From assembly GCF_046592965.1 (NCBI RefSeq), contig NZ_JBISBV010000009.1, positions 1 to 64,000 of the forward strand: a stretch of 64,000 bases of DNA, given 5' to 3'. This stretch comes from Marivita sp046592965 (lineage in GTDB: Bacteria; Pseudomonadota; Alphaproteobacteria; Rhodobacterales; Rhodobacteraceae). The notes under the pieces were generated by a model. It was given only the letters and a program-made list of their open reading frames with translations. It made no database searches and had not been told where the DNA came from. Below, one piece after another: positions 45,131-53,256 of the stretch. Each line of letters opens with the position of its first letter. Positions within the stretch are counted from its first letter, which is position 1. Position numbers and translations under genes: made by a program.

Positions 45131-46081
45131 ATGACGATTGAATTACCCAGCCCCGCCAAACCGCTCAATATCGGCACCCGTGGATCGCTGCTCGCGCTCG
45201 CGCAAGCCAACGAGACCCGCGAACGACTTGCGGAGGTGTTCGATCTTCCGTTCGAGGCGTTCACCATCGTCGTCATCAAGACGACCGGCGACCGGATCAT
45301 CGACCGACCGCTGAAAGACATCGGCGGCAAGGGCCTGTTCACCAAAGAGATCGAAGACGCCATGTATGCAGGCGAGATCGACATCGCCGTGCACTCGATG
45401 AAGGACATGCCGGTGGAGCAGCCAAAGGGGCTGATACTCGATTGCTACCTGCCACGCGAAGATCCGAGAGATGCGTTTATCTCGCCCGAATACAGCTCCA
45501 TCTCGCAACTGAGCGAGGGCGCGATTGTCGGCACCTCATCGCTGCGGCGACGCGCACAATTGCTCAATCGGCGGCCCGACCTCAACGTTGTCGAGTTTCG
45601 CGGCAACCTCCAGACGCGGCTGAAAAAACTCGACGACGGCGTCGCATCCTGCACCTTTCTTGCGATGGCCGGGCTGAACCGGCTGGCGCTGGACGATGTG
45701 CCGCACACGCCAATTGATACCGACGACGTTCTGCCAGCAATTGCCCAAGGGGCGATCGGCATCGAGCGGCGCGACGATGACAGCCGCGCGGCAGAGATGC
45801 TGGCGGCGATCCACGACACGCAAACCGGCCAGAGACTGGCCGCCGAGCGGGCCTTTCTGGCCAAGCTCGACGGCTCGTGCGAAACACCGATTGCAGGCCT
45901 CGCCGAACTTGACGGCGATACGCTCCATCTGCGCGGTGAAGTGTTGCGCCCCGACGGGTCTGTGTCTCATGCCGACGAGATCAGCGGGCCGATTTCCGAC
46001 GGTGCCAAGATGGGCACGGCGCTGGGGCAAACCCTGCTCGAACGCGCCGGACCCGGTTTTTTCGACTGGCACACGTCCTAG
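45131..46081 (+). CDS. hemC: hydroxymethylbilane synthase (porphobilinogen deaminase)
   Basis: A 316-residue enzyme that condenses four porphobilinogens into hydroxymethylbilane. Motifs are GTRGSLLALAQAN, VHSMKDMPVEQP and GTSSLRRRAQLL, and the dipyrromethane-cofactor cysteine in LDGSCETPIAG. The start follows AAAGGAGG. Divergent from hemE with a 100-base shared gap. Confidence 0.97.
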   Translation: MTIELPSPAKPLNIGTRGSLLALAQANETRERLAEVFDLPFEAFTIVVIKTTGDRIIDRPLKDIGGKGLFTKEIEDAMYAGEIDIAVHSMKDMPVEQPKGLILDCYLPREDPRDAFISPEYSSISQLSEGAIVGTSSLRRRAQLLNRRPDLNVVEFRGNLQTRLKKLDDGVASCTFLAMAGLNRLALDDVPHTPIDTDDVLPAIAQGAIGIERRDDDSRAAEMLAAIHDTQTGQRLAAERAFLAKLDGSCETPIAGLAELDGDTLHLRGEVLRPDGSVSHADEISGPISDGAKMGTALGQTLLERAGPGFFDWHTS

Positions 46082-46091
46082 ACGCCAGACC

Positions 46092-46895
46092 TCATTCGGG
46101 CACTGCAAAGGTCAGCGATGCCCAGAGCGATTCCCAGACAGGAGCGCCGGTCTGCGCCGCGTCCACTGGCCGCAGAACAACCGCGTCGACCAGGTAGGCA
46201 TGCCCGGCCTGCACCGGCAAGACAGCCCGCCCGGCCTCGTCGGTCCGGTGTAGGGTCACCTCGACACTGCCGTCGGGGGCCTTGGAAAACAGCTCGACCT
46301 GCACGTCGGCGCGCGGCGCGCCGTTATACAGCACGCGCACCGGCATCCCATCTCCCAACGCGTCGGTATAGGGATTGGCATCCGCCACGATCTCGGTCGT
46401 CAGCCCCATTTCGGCGTCGGCACCTCGACCCTCTCCCACGGCGATCAGGCTCTTGGCGTACCGGCTATACTGCTCGACGAAGCCCGTTTGCGGCAACCCG
46501 CGCGCCAGATGGTCCGACGCGGCGTTCGCGAAATCCTTGTGCTCCACAAAGTTCAGAAACTTCTGCCAGTCGCGATAGGTCAGCGTGTAGTCGCGCGTCT
46601 GGTGGACGACGACGCAAAGCCCGTCCTGCGGTGCATCCACCGTCAATGCCGGGCGATCTCCCGCGCGCCCTGCAACCGCTTGCGTTTCGCCGCTGCAACT
46701 CAGGTCGAAGCGCTCGAAATTGCGCGGCAGGTAAGCCTGCACCGCGCCGCCGAATGTTTCACCGACCTTCAGATCTGCCCGCATCGGCGCCCCCGGTGCC
46801 ACCTGATACGCCTCTGGCTCGATCCAGAATTCATGTGCGTTCACCACCACCGGCAACGTCGTCGTCACCAGCGCAATCACTCCGAACCAATTCAT
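46092..46895 (-). CDS. DUF4198 family exported protein
   Basis: A 267-residue exported protein. After the signal peptide (ending near VVNA) it begins HEFWIEPEAYQVAPG, the hallmark opening of DUF4198. Proteins of this family are often linked to nickel or cobalt uptake. Here no metal transporter is adjacent, so only the family is claimed. Overlaps the upstream SRPBCC gene by four bases. Confidence 0.82.
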   Translation of the reverse strand: MNWFGVIALVTTTLPVVVNAHEFWIEPEAYQVAPGAPMRADLKVGETFGGAVQAYLPRNFERFDLSCSGETQAVAGRAGDRPALTVDAPQDGLCVVVHQTRDYTLTYRDWQKFLNFVEHKDFANAASDHLARGLPQTGFVEQYSRYAKSLIAVGEGRGADAEMGLTTEIVADANPYTDALGDGMPVRVLYNGAPRADVQVELFSKAPDGSVEVTLHRTDEAGRAVLPVQAGHAYLVDAVVLRPVDAAQTGAPVWESLWASLTFAVPE

Positions 46896-47359
46896 ACCGA
46901 TCTCGTCGCTTTCAATTCGATTTCGCGCGCATAATGCGTCATTCGCTTCTTCAATTTTCGGTTGATCGAGGACCGCGCCAGCTTCAACGACTGAACGAGA
47001 AGGCGCGAGGATAAAGATTTCGGCATCATCTTGAAGGCGACGTTGACCCGCGTGCGCCCGGGAGAAAGCGGCACCAGTTCGATCTGCGTGTCGGTCTCAA
47101 GCCCGCCCGACGCTCCACTGAACCGCAGGAAGTTCAGTGGTTCAAACGCCGCAAGCTGGATATCGGCCTCGCGTTCCTTGCCGCGAAACCGGAATTTTGC
47201 CACCCAACCCTCGCCGGTTTCGGGCATCGCCCCTCTGAACTTGCGACGTACCTCGATGCCACGTCGCAAGGCCTGCCGTTCCAGCACATCGAATGCGATC
47301 AGCTCGGCAAACACATGATCAATCGGTGCAGCAACATCTTCGATTGCCGTAACTTGCAT
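46892..47359 (-). CDS. SRPBCC-fold lipid-binding-like protein
   Basis: A 155-residue protein of the START-like (polyketide cyclase/SRPBCC) superfamily: MQVTAIEDVAAPIDHVFAEL opens in the typical beta-helix pattern. A PMTR-like basic C-terminus (KSLSSRLLVQSLKLARSS) follows. Function unknown. Its stop overlaps the DUF4198 start, so they are probably expressed together. Confidence 0.75.
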   Translation of the reverse strand: MQVTAIEDVAAPIDHVFAELIAFDVLERQALRRGIEVRRKFRGAMPETGEGWVAKFRFRGKEREADIQLAAFEPLNFLRFSGASGGLETDTQIELVPLSPGRTRVNVAFKMMPKSLSSRLLVQSLKLARSSINRKLKKRMTHYAREIELKATRSV

Positions 47360-47398
47360 CGTGGGCTTCCTTTTGGTCCGTCAACGTTCAGAGTTGCG

Positions 47399-48367
47399 TC
47401 ATTCAAGCGTATCGGCAAGCCAATTGCGCAACAAAAAATGTGCGATGGCTCCTTTTCGGGCTGGCAGCAACCCGTCACGGCGCCCGGCAAAGGCATCCAT
47501 GATCTCTTCCCGACTGACCCACATCGCGTGCTCGATTTCGACCGGATCGATGGTGATCTCGTCGCTCAGCGCAAGAGCGTGACAGCCAAACATCAAGGAG
47601 GCCGGAAATGGCCAGGGTTGGCTCGACAGATAGCGCACCTCGCCGATGCGCACCCCCGTCTCTTCGCGCACCTCCCGCCGCACTGCGGCTTCGATCGCCT
47701 CGCCCGGTTCGACGAACCCCGCAAGGCACGAGTACATGGCCGGTGGCCATCCCGGAGACCGCCCCAAAAGCACCTTGTTGCCACGTGTGACAAGCATGAT
47801 GACGACCGGATCAGTGCGCGGGAAATGATGCGCGCCACACTCCGGGCACACCCGTTGCCAACCCGATTGCGTCACCTCGCTTTGCGCACCGCAGCGGGCG
47901 CAGAACCCGTGTGTCTCGTGCCAGCCGATGATGGCCTTTGCGGTGGCAGCTAGTTCGGCGTCGCGCGGGCAAAGCGAGGTCATGACGCCGCGCAACTCGC
48001 CAAACACATGGTCTGCCGTGGTGGAAGGATGACGTTGTTCACTCGAATCGACAAAGGCCCCGACCTCGGCCGTGTCACCGTCCGGTTCCCAGGCCGAGAT
48101 ATCATGCGCAAAACGCACCGCGCCGTCCTCACGCCCCAGCAAGACAGGCGCACTCCGGGCCTCCTTGAGGATCGCGTGATCGAGCGGCAATCGCGCCAAC
48201 TGGCGGGTTCGACCGTCGCCGACCAAGAGCGGCTTGCCTTTCCAGAGAACAATGGTGCGGCTCTCGGGCGCGTGCAGTGCTGCGGCAAGCGCCGGGATAT
48301 TGCCTCTGATTTCCGCCGCCCGATCAAGGCCGGAGCCCCCGAACGTCACATATTCCGCATTGCGCAT
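47399..48367 (-). CDS. nudC: NudC, NADH pyrophosphatase (Nudix)
   Basis: A 322-residue Nudix hydrolase. A zinc ribbon lies near the middle (CARCGAQ and CPECGAH). The Nudix box GFVEPGEAIEAAVRREVREETGV follows, and then SQPWPFPASLM, the NADH-specific motif. It hydrolyses NAD(H) and can decap NAD-RNA. Start set at 48367 (MRNAEYVTFGG). Confidence 0.94.
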   Translation of the reverse strand: MRNAEYVTFGGSGLDRAAEIRGNIPALAAALHAPESRTIVLWKGKPLLVGDGRTRQLARLPLDHAILKEARSAPVLLGREDGAVRFAHDISAWEPDGDTAEVGAFVDSSEQRHPSTTADHVFGELRGVMTSLCPRDAELAATAKAIIGWHETHGFCARCGAQSEVTQSGWQRVCPECGAHHFPRTDPVVIMLVTRGNKVLLGRSPGWPPAMYSCLAGFVEPGEAIEAAVRREVREETGVRIGEVRYLSSQPWPFPASLMFGCHALALSDEITIDPVEIEHAMWVSREEIMDAFAGRRDGLLPARKGAIAHFLLRNWLADTLE

Positions 48368-48496
48368 GACGCGCGCGCCTCCCGTTCCGTGTCTCCTTGC
48401 GATGCCATGCGTCATGGGAAAGCGCAACGCGGATCCCGAAAAATGACGCGCCCGACGGCCTTGCAATTCGCCGCGCCCCCCCTTATTTGAAGCATT

Positions 48497-48590
48497 GAGA
48501 GGTTGGCGCGGGCGAGCGCCTCGCCAACCCGGTCAGGTCCGGAAGGAAGCAGCCGTAACGAGCCCCGCTTGGGTCGTTGTCCAGCCTCTC
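48497..48590 (+). ncRNA. ffs: signal recognition particle RNA, small bacterial type
   Basis: The conserved SRP loop is exact: GGTCAGGTCCGGAAGGAAGCAGC at 48531-48553. Long pairing arms flank it (GAGAGGTTGG at 48497-48506 with CCAGCCTCTC at 48581-48590). The roughly 94-base length suits the 4.5S-like RNA. It binds Ffh and directs membrane proteins to the translocon. Ends are approximate. Confidence 0.95.
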
Positions 48591-48593
48591 ACC

Positions 48594-49109
48594 CTAGCTG
48601 TTCTCATCATGACGCAAGAAAACCGCCGGCTCCCGCCTGGCGCGTTTTGCCCAGCGCATCTGGGATGATGTTTCCACGGCACAGGGCCGGATTGCCCGCA
48701 ATCTTTCCAAGGCGTCATCTGCCGCTTCTCCGACTTCGATCATCAGCCGCAAGGCCACCATCCCCGAACGCCCGCATCCGCTGCGGCAATGCACCAGCAC
48801 CCGGCCTCCGCCCATCAAGGCGCGACGCGCATTGACGCTGAACCTTGGCCACGCGGTTTGGAAGGTCGCGTCGGGCGCGCTGAAATCCTGGATTGGAAGA
48901 TGTTCCCATCGCGCGCCTGCATCCATCAGATCGCGGCCCAATGAGGATGCCCCGGCAGCGACCAGTTCGACATCGGTCACAAGTGTCAGGACAAGCGCCG
49001 GAGTCCATTCCACGAGATGCTGCACATCATCGGCATAGTTGCTCGTGCTTCCGGGAATGGACGACATCGCAAGGATGCCATTTCCAACGGGCAACGCGTA
49101 GACAATCAT
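48594..49109 (-). CDS. protein tyrosine phosphatase-like protein
   Basis: A 171-residue protein carrying the phosphatase loop VHCRSGCGRSG (CX5R) near residue 115, and a preceding Asp in DFSAPD as general acid. It resembles dual-specificity phosphatases found in Alphaproteobacteria. Its start at 49109 is chosen (MIVYALPVG). The gene ends four bases from the convergent ffs gene. Confidence 0.8.
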   Translation of the reverse strand: MIVYALPVGNGILAMSSIPGSTSNYADDVQHLVEWTPALVLTLVTDVELVAAGASSLGRDLMDAGARWEHLPIQDFSAPDATFQTAWPRFSVNARRALMGGGRVLVHCRSGCGRSGMVALRLMIEVGEAADDALERLRAIRPCAVETSSQMRWAKRARREPAVFLRHDENS

Positions 49110-49111
49110 GG

Positions 49112-49945
49112 CTACAACTGATCGGCGCCGAACGTGTCGCAATCGCGAATTGCGCCGCTTCGATACCCCGTGGCAAACCAGCGGGAGCGCTGCTCTGATG
49201 TTCCATGTGTAAACGTGTGGGGCTGCGGCACGCGGCCCGCGCGACGTTGCAGATGATCGTCCCCGATCATCCTCGCGGCGTTCAGTGCTTCTTCCATGTC
49301 GCCCGGTTCCAACAGCCCGTCAACCGACCGCGCCCAGACACCGGACAGGCAATCGGCCTGCAGTTCCAGACGGACCGTCAAGGCGTTGGCGCGCGCCTCG
49401 CCGGCAGCCTGACGACGCTCGTTGACCTGGCCCAAAATCCCGAGTTCATTCTGCACGTGGTGCGCAACTTCGTGCGCGATCACATAGGCTGCCGCGAAAT
49501 CCCCCCGGGCACCCAACTGACGCGCGAGCGTGGCAAAGAACGCCGTATCGAGATACGCTTTTTCATCCGCCGGGCAATAAAATGGCCCCGTCGCTCCGCT
49601 GGCGTTGCCACAGGGCGATGACGTCACGCCCGAGAACAGCACCAGCACCGGGGGCTCGTAGGATTGGCCGACCTGAGTCTGGAAGACATTGCTCCACACC
49701 TGTTCGGTGGTGGCCAACACGCGCGAGGTGAATTGCGCCGCGCGCTCTTCCTCGGGGCTTATATCACGCGACGTCTGCGCGGATTGCGGCGTTTGCTGCA
49801 AGAGCGGTGTGACATCGATGCCGGCAAAGTAGCCGATCGCGAGAACCACGAGAAGTCCGACGCCGCCAAGGCCCGCCTTCGCGCCACCGCTGCTGCGGCG
49901 GCGGTCTTCGATATTGCGGCTGCCGCGAATTCCACGAAGGCGCAT
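49112..49945 (-). CDS. YpfJ-family neutral zinc metallopeptidase
   Basis: A 277-residue protein with one N-terminal membrane helix (about 27-45). The metalloprotease motif HEVAHHVQN follows, with a downstream VRLELQADCLSGVWA segment that provides the third metal ligand. Both match the KPN_02809/YpfJ zinc-peptidase family. The active domain is predicted outside the inner membrane. Substrate unknown. Confidence 0.88.
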   Translation of the reverse strand: MRLRGIRGSRNIEDRRRSSGGAKAGLGGVGLLVVLAIGYFAGIDVTPLLQQTPQSAQTSRDISPEEERAAQFTSRVLATTEQVWSNVFQTQVGQSYEPPVLVLFSGVTSSPCGNASGATGPFYCPADEKAYLDTAFFATLARQLGARGDFAAAYVIAHEVAHHVQNELGILGQVNERRQAAGEARANALTVRLELQADCLSGVWARSVDGLLEPGDMEEALNAARMIGDDHLQRRAGRVPQPHTFTHGTSEQRSRWFATGYRSGAIRDCDTFGADQL

Positions 49946-50008
49946 GTCCCGTCTCCCTCTCCCTCGGAAGACATGATACACAACGCGCGATGCGCTGACA
50001 GCCCCCGA

Positions 50009-50800
50009 TCAGTCGGTGCCGCGGATCGTGCTGGCGAGCGCGGAAAACACCTGGTTGTTGGCGGCCAGAACGGTGCCGTCTTCCAGTGGTTTCTGCCCGT
50101 TCCGCACCCCTTCGATCAGCGCCCCCGCTTCGGACGCAACCAACAGACCGGCGGCAAGTTCCCAGACCTTGGCCTCCCGCTGCCAGAAACCTTCGAGCCG
50201 CCCCGCCGCCACATACGCCAGATCAAGCGCGGCCGATCCGGATGCCCGCAGGCCCGAGCATTCCGGCATCACGCGGGCGAGGTCTTTCAGGGTTGCCGGC
50301 AAGGTCCGTTTGACACCATGCGGAACACCATGGCCGAATACGGATTCAACCATTTTAGCGCGGTTCGACACCCGAACCCGTTTATTGTCGTTCAGCCACG
50401 AGCCCCGGCCCTTTTCGGCATAAAACATCTCATCCTTGGCGGGGTCGAAAACAACCGCCGACACGATCTGGCCCTTGTGTTCCAGCGCGATCGTCACTGC
50501 AAAATGCGGCTGCCCGTGCAGGTAGTTGGTGACACCGTCCAACCCGCTGACGATCCAGCGGCGCGTCGGATCTTCGCCTTCAGTCTCGTTTGACGGATCA
50601 AGCCAGCCATATGTGGCGCGCACCCCAGCGAGATCGTTGCGCAGAATCTCCAGCGATGCCACCGCAGCGCGTTCGACAAAGTCTTCGGCGCTCTTGACCG
50701 AGGTTTGAAGATTTTCGACTTCGCGAAAATCCTTGTTGAGCGACCGACCCGCCTTGCGAGCGGCCTTGATCATGATGTTGAGATTTGCACTGCCCTGCAT
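50009..50800 (-). CDS. inositol monophosphatase family protein (SuhB-like)
   Basis: A 263-residue phosphatase of the IMPase family. Metal-site motifs are present in modified form: RWIVSGLDGVTNYLHGQP (usually DPLDGTTNF) and LRASGSAALDLAYVAAGRLEGFW. The first site usually has two Asp residues; here the first is replaced by Ser (VSGLDG), so activity may differ. SuhB-like RNA or polar roles remain possible. Confidence 0.85.
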   Translation of the reverse strand: MQGSANLNIMIKAARKAGRSLNKDFREVENLQTSVKSAEDFVERAAVASLEILRNDLAGVRATYGWLDPSNETEGEDPTRRWIVSGLDGVTNYLHGQPHFAVTIALEHKGQIVSAVVFDPAKDEMFYAEKGRGSWLNDNKRVRVSNRAKMVESVFGHGVPHGVKRTLPATLKDLARVMPECSGLRASGSAALDLAYVAAGRLEGFWQREAKVWELAAGLLVASEAGALIEGVRNGQKPLEDGTVLAANNQVFSALASTIRGTD

Positions 50801-51004
50801 CCTGGGCCTCCGGCTATTCGGGGTAAGACCGGGCGTATATGCGCGCGCTGCGCCAATGCCAAGGGGGCGCGGCGACGAACATGTTCACAGGGGCTGATGC
50901 CTTGACGCTCGCTCCTTGTTGTATCTTCGACTTCAACCAAAGCTCGCTCAGCTTTGTGAAGAAATCGTCAATATCGGAAAAAACTTCCAGTGCACGAAGC
51001 GAGA

Positions 51005-51910
51005 TCAACCGATGGCGGCCTCGAATTCCCGCCATTCACCCTTGGACATCCCCGAATTTTCCTGTGTGACCGTCTCCCCTTTCAGCATGCGCCGCACACA
51101 ATCCAGAGCGGTGCCCGACAAGGTCGCGCCGCCCATCCGGTAATCTTCGAACGCGCGATACGCAAACGGCACCCAATCAGCGACCACTTTACATATCTCG
51201 TCGGCGTAAACCCTTATTTCATACTGCGCATGCGAATCTGCGCGCAGACGAAGAAAATGGAGCAGGTTGTGGAGATCGACTTTCCAATACCATTGCGTGT
51301 AGATATTCGCGGGCAGGTTCATACGCGCCAACTCGCGGGCCAGACCCTGTTGGCCGTCCTGGCTGATCATTTCCTCGTAATGATCATAGCAGCGCATCGC
51401 GTCATCGCGCAGCAGGCGCAGCACGCGGTCCGCCTCCTCGCCCTCCAATGCCGCGCCGCGGCCCTGGTTGTTGACCACCGATTGCGCATTCAGGTGTTCG
51501 GGCGAAGGAATGTAGAATTCCCGATCCAGAATCGAATATCGCGCGGAGTATTCGTTGACATTGGCAGTCCGGTGCCGAATCCACTGCCGCGCCACGAAAA
51601 CCGGCAGTTTGACGTGCAACTTGATTTCGCACATCTCGAACGGAGTCGAATGCCAGTGGCGCATCAGATACCGAATCAGGCCTTCGTCGTTCTGCACCGA
51701 TTTCGTGCCCTTGCCGTATGACACGCGCGCCGCCTGACAGATCGCGGCATCGTCGCCCATGTAATCCACGACGCGGACCAACCCGTGATCCAGCACGGGA
51801 TAGGCCGTATATAGATGACGCTCCATTCCCTCGCTGACGGCGCGCAGGGTCTGCCGAGGGCTTTTGCGCTGCTCTTCGATTTCGGCTTGTTGTTCCGACG
51901 ACAGGGGCAC
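51005..51910 (-). CDS. thyX: ThyX, FAD-dependent thymidylate synthase
   Basis: A 301-residue flavoenzyme that methylates dUMP using methylene-THF and NADPH. The ThyX motif RHRTANVNEYS (RHRX7S) is near residue 115, and the surrounding WIRHRTANVNEYSARYSILD is typical. It replaces or supplements ThyA. Ends next to the suhB-like gene, same strand. Confidence 0.95.
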   Translation of the reverse strand: MPLSSEQQAEIEEQRKSPRQTLRAVSEGMERHLYTAYPVLDHGLVRVVDYMGDDAAICQAARVSYGKGTKSVQNDEGLIRYLMRHWHSTPFEMCEIKLHVKLPVFVARQWIRHRTANVNEYSARYSILDREFYIPSPEHLNAQSVVNNQGRGAALEGEEADRVLRLLRDDAMRCYDHYEEMISQDGQQGLARELARMNLPANIYTQWYWKVDLHNLLHFLRLRADSHAQYEIRVYADEICKVVADWVPFAYRAFEDYRMGGATLSGTALDCVRRMLKGETVTQENSGMSKGEWREFEAAIG

Positions 51911-52130
51911 GGCGCTTCCTTTTCCGCTGAGATGAGTCGCAGGCGACTGTACTGCGCCTGCATATTGCCGCCAAGCCGGTCACGACCGCTAAATCTGGGA
52001 ACGTGTATCTGCGCCGCACTGCCCGGATTTTTACATGCGCGATGCGCGGCGCCCGTTGACTTTCACCAGAGGCTGCCGGACTTTCGGGTCAAGTCAAAAA
52101 ACTCAAAACCAGCCCGAGGCAGAATTTTCG

Positions 52131-53243
52131 ATGACCCGCACCCTTCTCTTGATCCTATGCCTCGGCCTCGTTTCCGCCTGCGACAGCGGTGGCGGAGATG
52201 TCCTGCAAACTCCCGATGATGAGCAGACCGGCAACGGATCGAACGGAGATGGCGACGGCGATCAAGATGGCGCGGGTGGGGGCCCGATCGACAGTGACAA
52301 GGAACTGCCACCGGGGACAGAGACTCCCAATCCAAGCGAGACAATTTTTCGCCGCGAACCTTTTGATGCGGAGCGGGGCGACGGTTATCTCAGAGAGGTC
52401 CGCTACAACGCTGATGACGATACGTTTTTCGTGGAAGGTCTTGGCTTTGACGGCAGTCAACCAGATGGTGCCGCATTCTCGCGCTCAGCCTTCGGACAAC
52501 TGGGGTCACGATATGCACTGTATGAGGCGCCTAGAATCTTCAATGATTCAGTTACTGGAACCCCGATCAACCAATTGGCGCATAGGGCGCTTTATGGCGT
52601 AAGCCCCTCCGGCCAAACCGAATTTGCGATAGTGCGGACCGGTGGCTACATGAATTACGGTTTCGGAGGCTTCATTTACCAGCGTAACGGCGACGTCGTT
52701 CTGCCAGCCGAAGGGCAAGGCACGTACAAAGGAGACTACGGCGCGGTCCGCGATTTCGATGGCAGAGGCGGTTTGGAATATACCGATGGCATCGCCGAAA
52801 TCGACATCGACTTTAGTGGTTTTAGAGGGAATTGTGTGAGTGCGGAATGCGACAATGCCGTTAAAGGGACAATCAGCGGACGGCGTTTGTTCGACGTCAA
52901 CGGCAATGACATTACGCGAGTTTACCTAGACGCTCTCAGTGCGCAAAATGGGGGTGTTGCATTGAGTCAAATGCCGGTCGTCTCGTTTGAGGTCGGCCCA
53001 AACGTGGCCGATAGGAACGGAGAAATCTCCGGCACGGTCTTTACCGCATTGAACTCGAATGACGGGACTTCCATCACATCCAATTTAGCAGAAGGCGGCA
53101 GCTACTACGCGGTCATGTCCGGAGATCACACTTCGTTGCCTGGAGGCGAAATTGTCGGAGTCGTCGTCTTCGAAAATGACGACCCGCGTTACGAAGGAGT
53201 CACTGTCAGGGAGACTGGTGGATTTGTCGCGGTGCGGCGTTAA
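52131..53243 (+). CDS. surface lipoprotein resembling transferrin-binding TbpB
   Basis: A 370-residue lipoprotein: signal peptide plus lipobox LVSAC with the lipidated cysteine followed by DSGGGD. A Gly/Asp-rich flexible anchor (about residues 20-65) follows. The rest looks like the eight-stranded TbpB-type barrel: QGTYKGDYGAVRDFDGRGG, AEIDIDFSGF, KGTISGRRLFD and GEISGTVFTA. The C-terminal ETGGFVAVRR is typical of such lipoproteins. A Slam gene follows 13 bases later, which strongly suggests surface export. Ligand unknown. Confidence 0.75.
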   Translation: MTRTLLLILCLGLVSACDSGGGDVLQTPDDEQTGNGSNGDGDGDQDGAGGGPIDSDKELPPGTETPNPSETIFRREPFDAERGDGYLREVRYNADDDTFFVEGLGFDGSQPDGAAFSRSAFGQLGSRYALYEAPRIFNDSVTGTPINQLAHRALYGVSPSGQTEFAIVRTGGYMNYGFGGFIYQRNGDVVLPAEGQGTYKGDYGAVRDFDGRGGLEYTDGIAEIDIDFSGFRGNCVSAECDNAVKGTISGRRLFDVNGNDITRVYLDALSAQNGGVALSQMPVVSFEVGPNVADRNGEISGTVFTALNSNDGTSITSNLAEGGSYYAVMSGDHTSLPGGEIVGVVVFENDDPRYEGVTVRETGGFVAVRR

Positions 53244-53256
53244 GAAATTTTCGCTT

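Noticed and set aside
48594..49109. Possible antisense gene opposite the phosphatase
   Set aside because: The minus-strand frame carries the CX5R phosphatase loop, so the opposite frame is a shadow.
50814..51035. A 73-codon frame on the minus strand between the suhB-like gene and thyX
   Set aside because: It runs into thyX coding sequence, has no ribosome site and no recognised feature.
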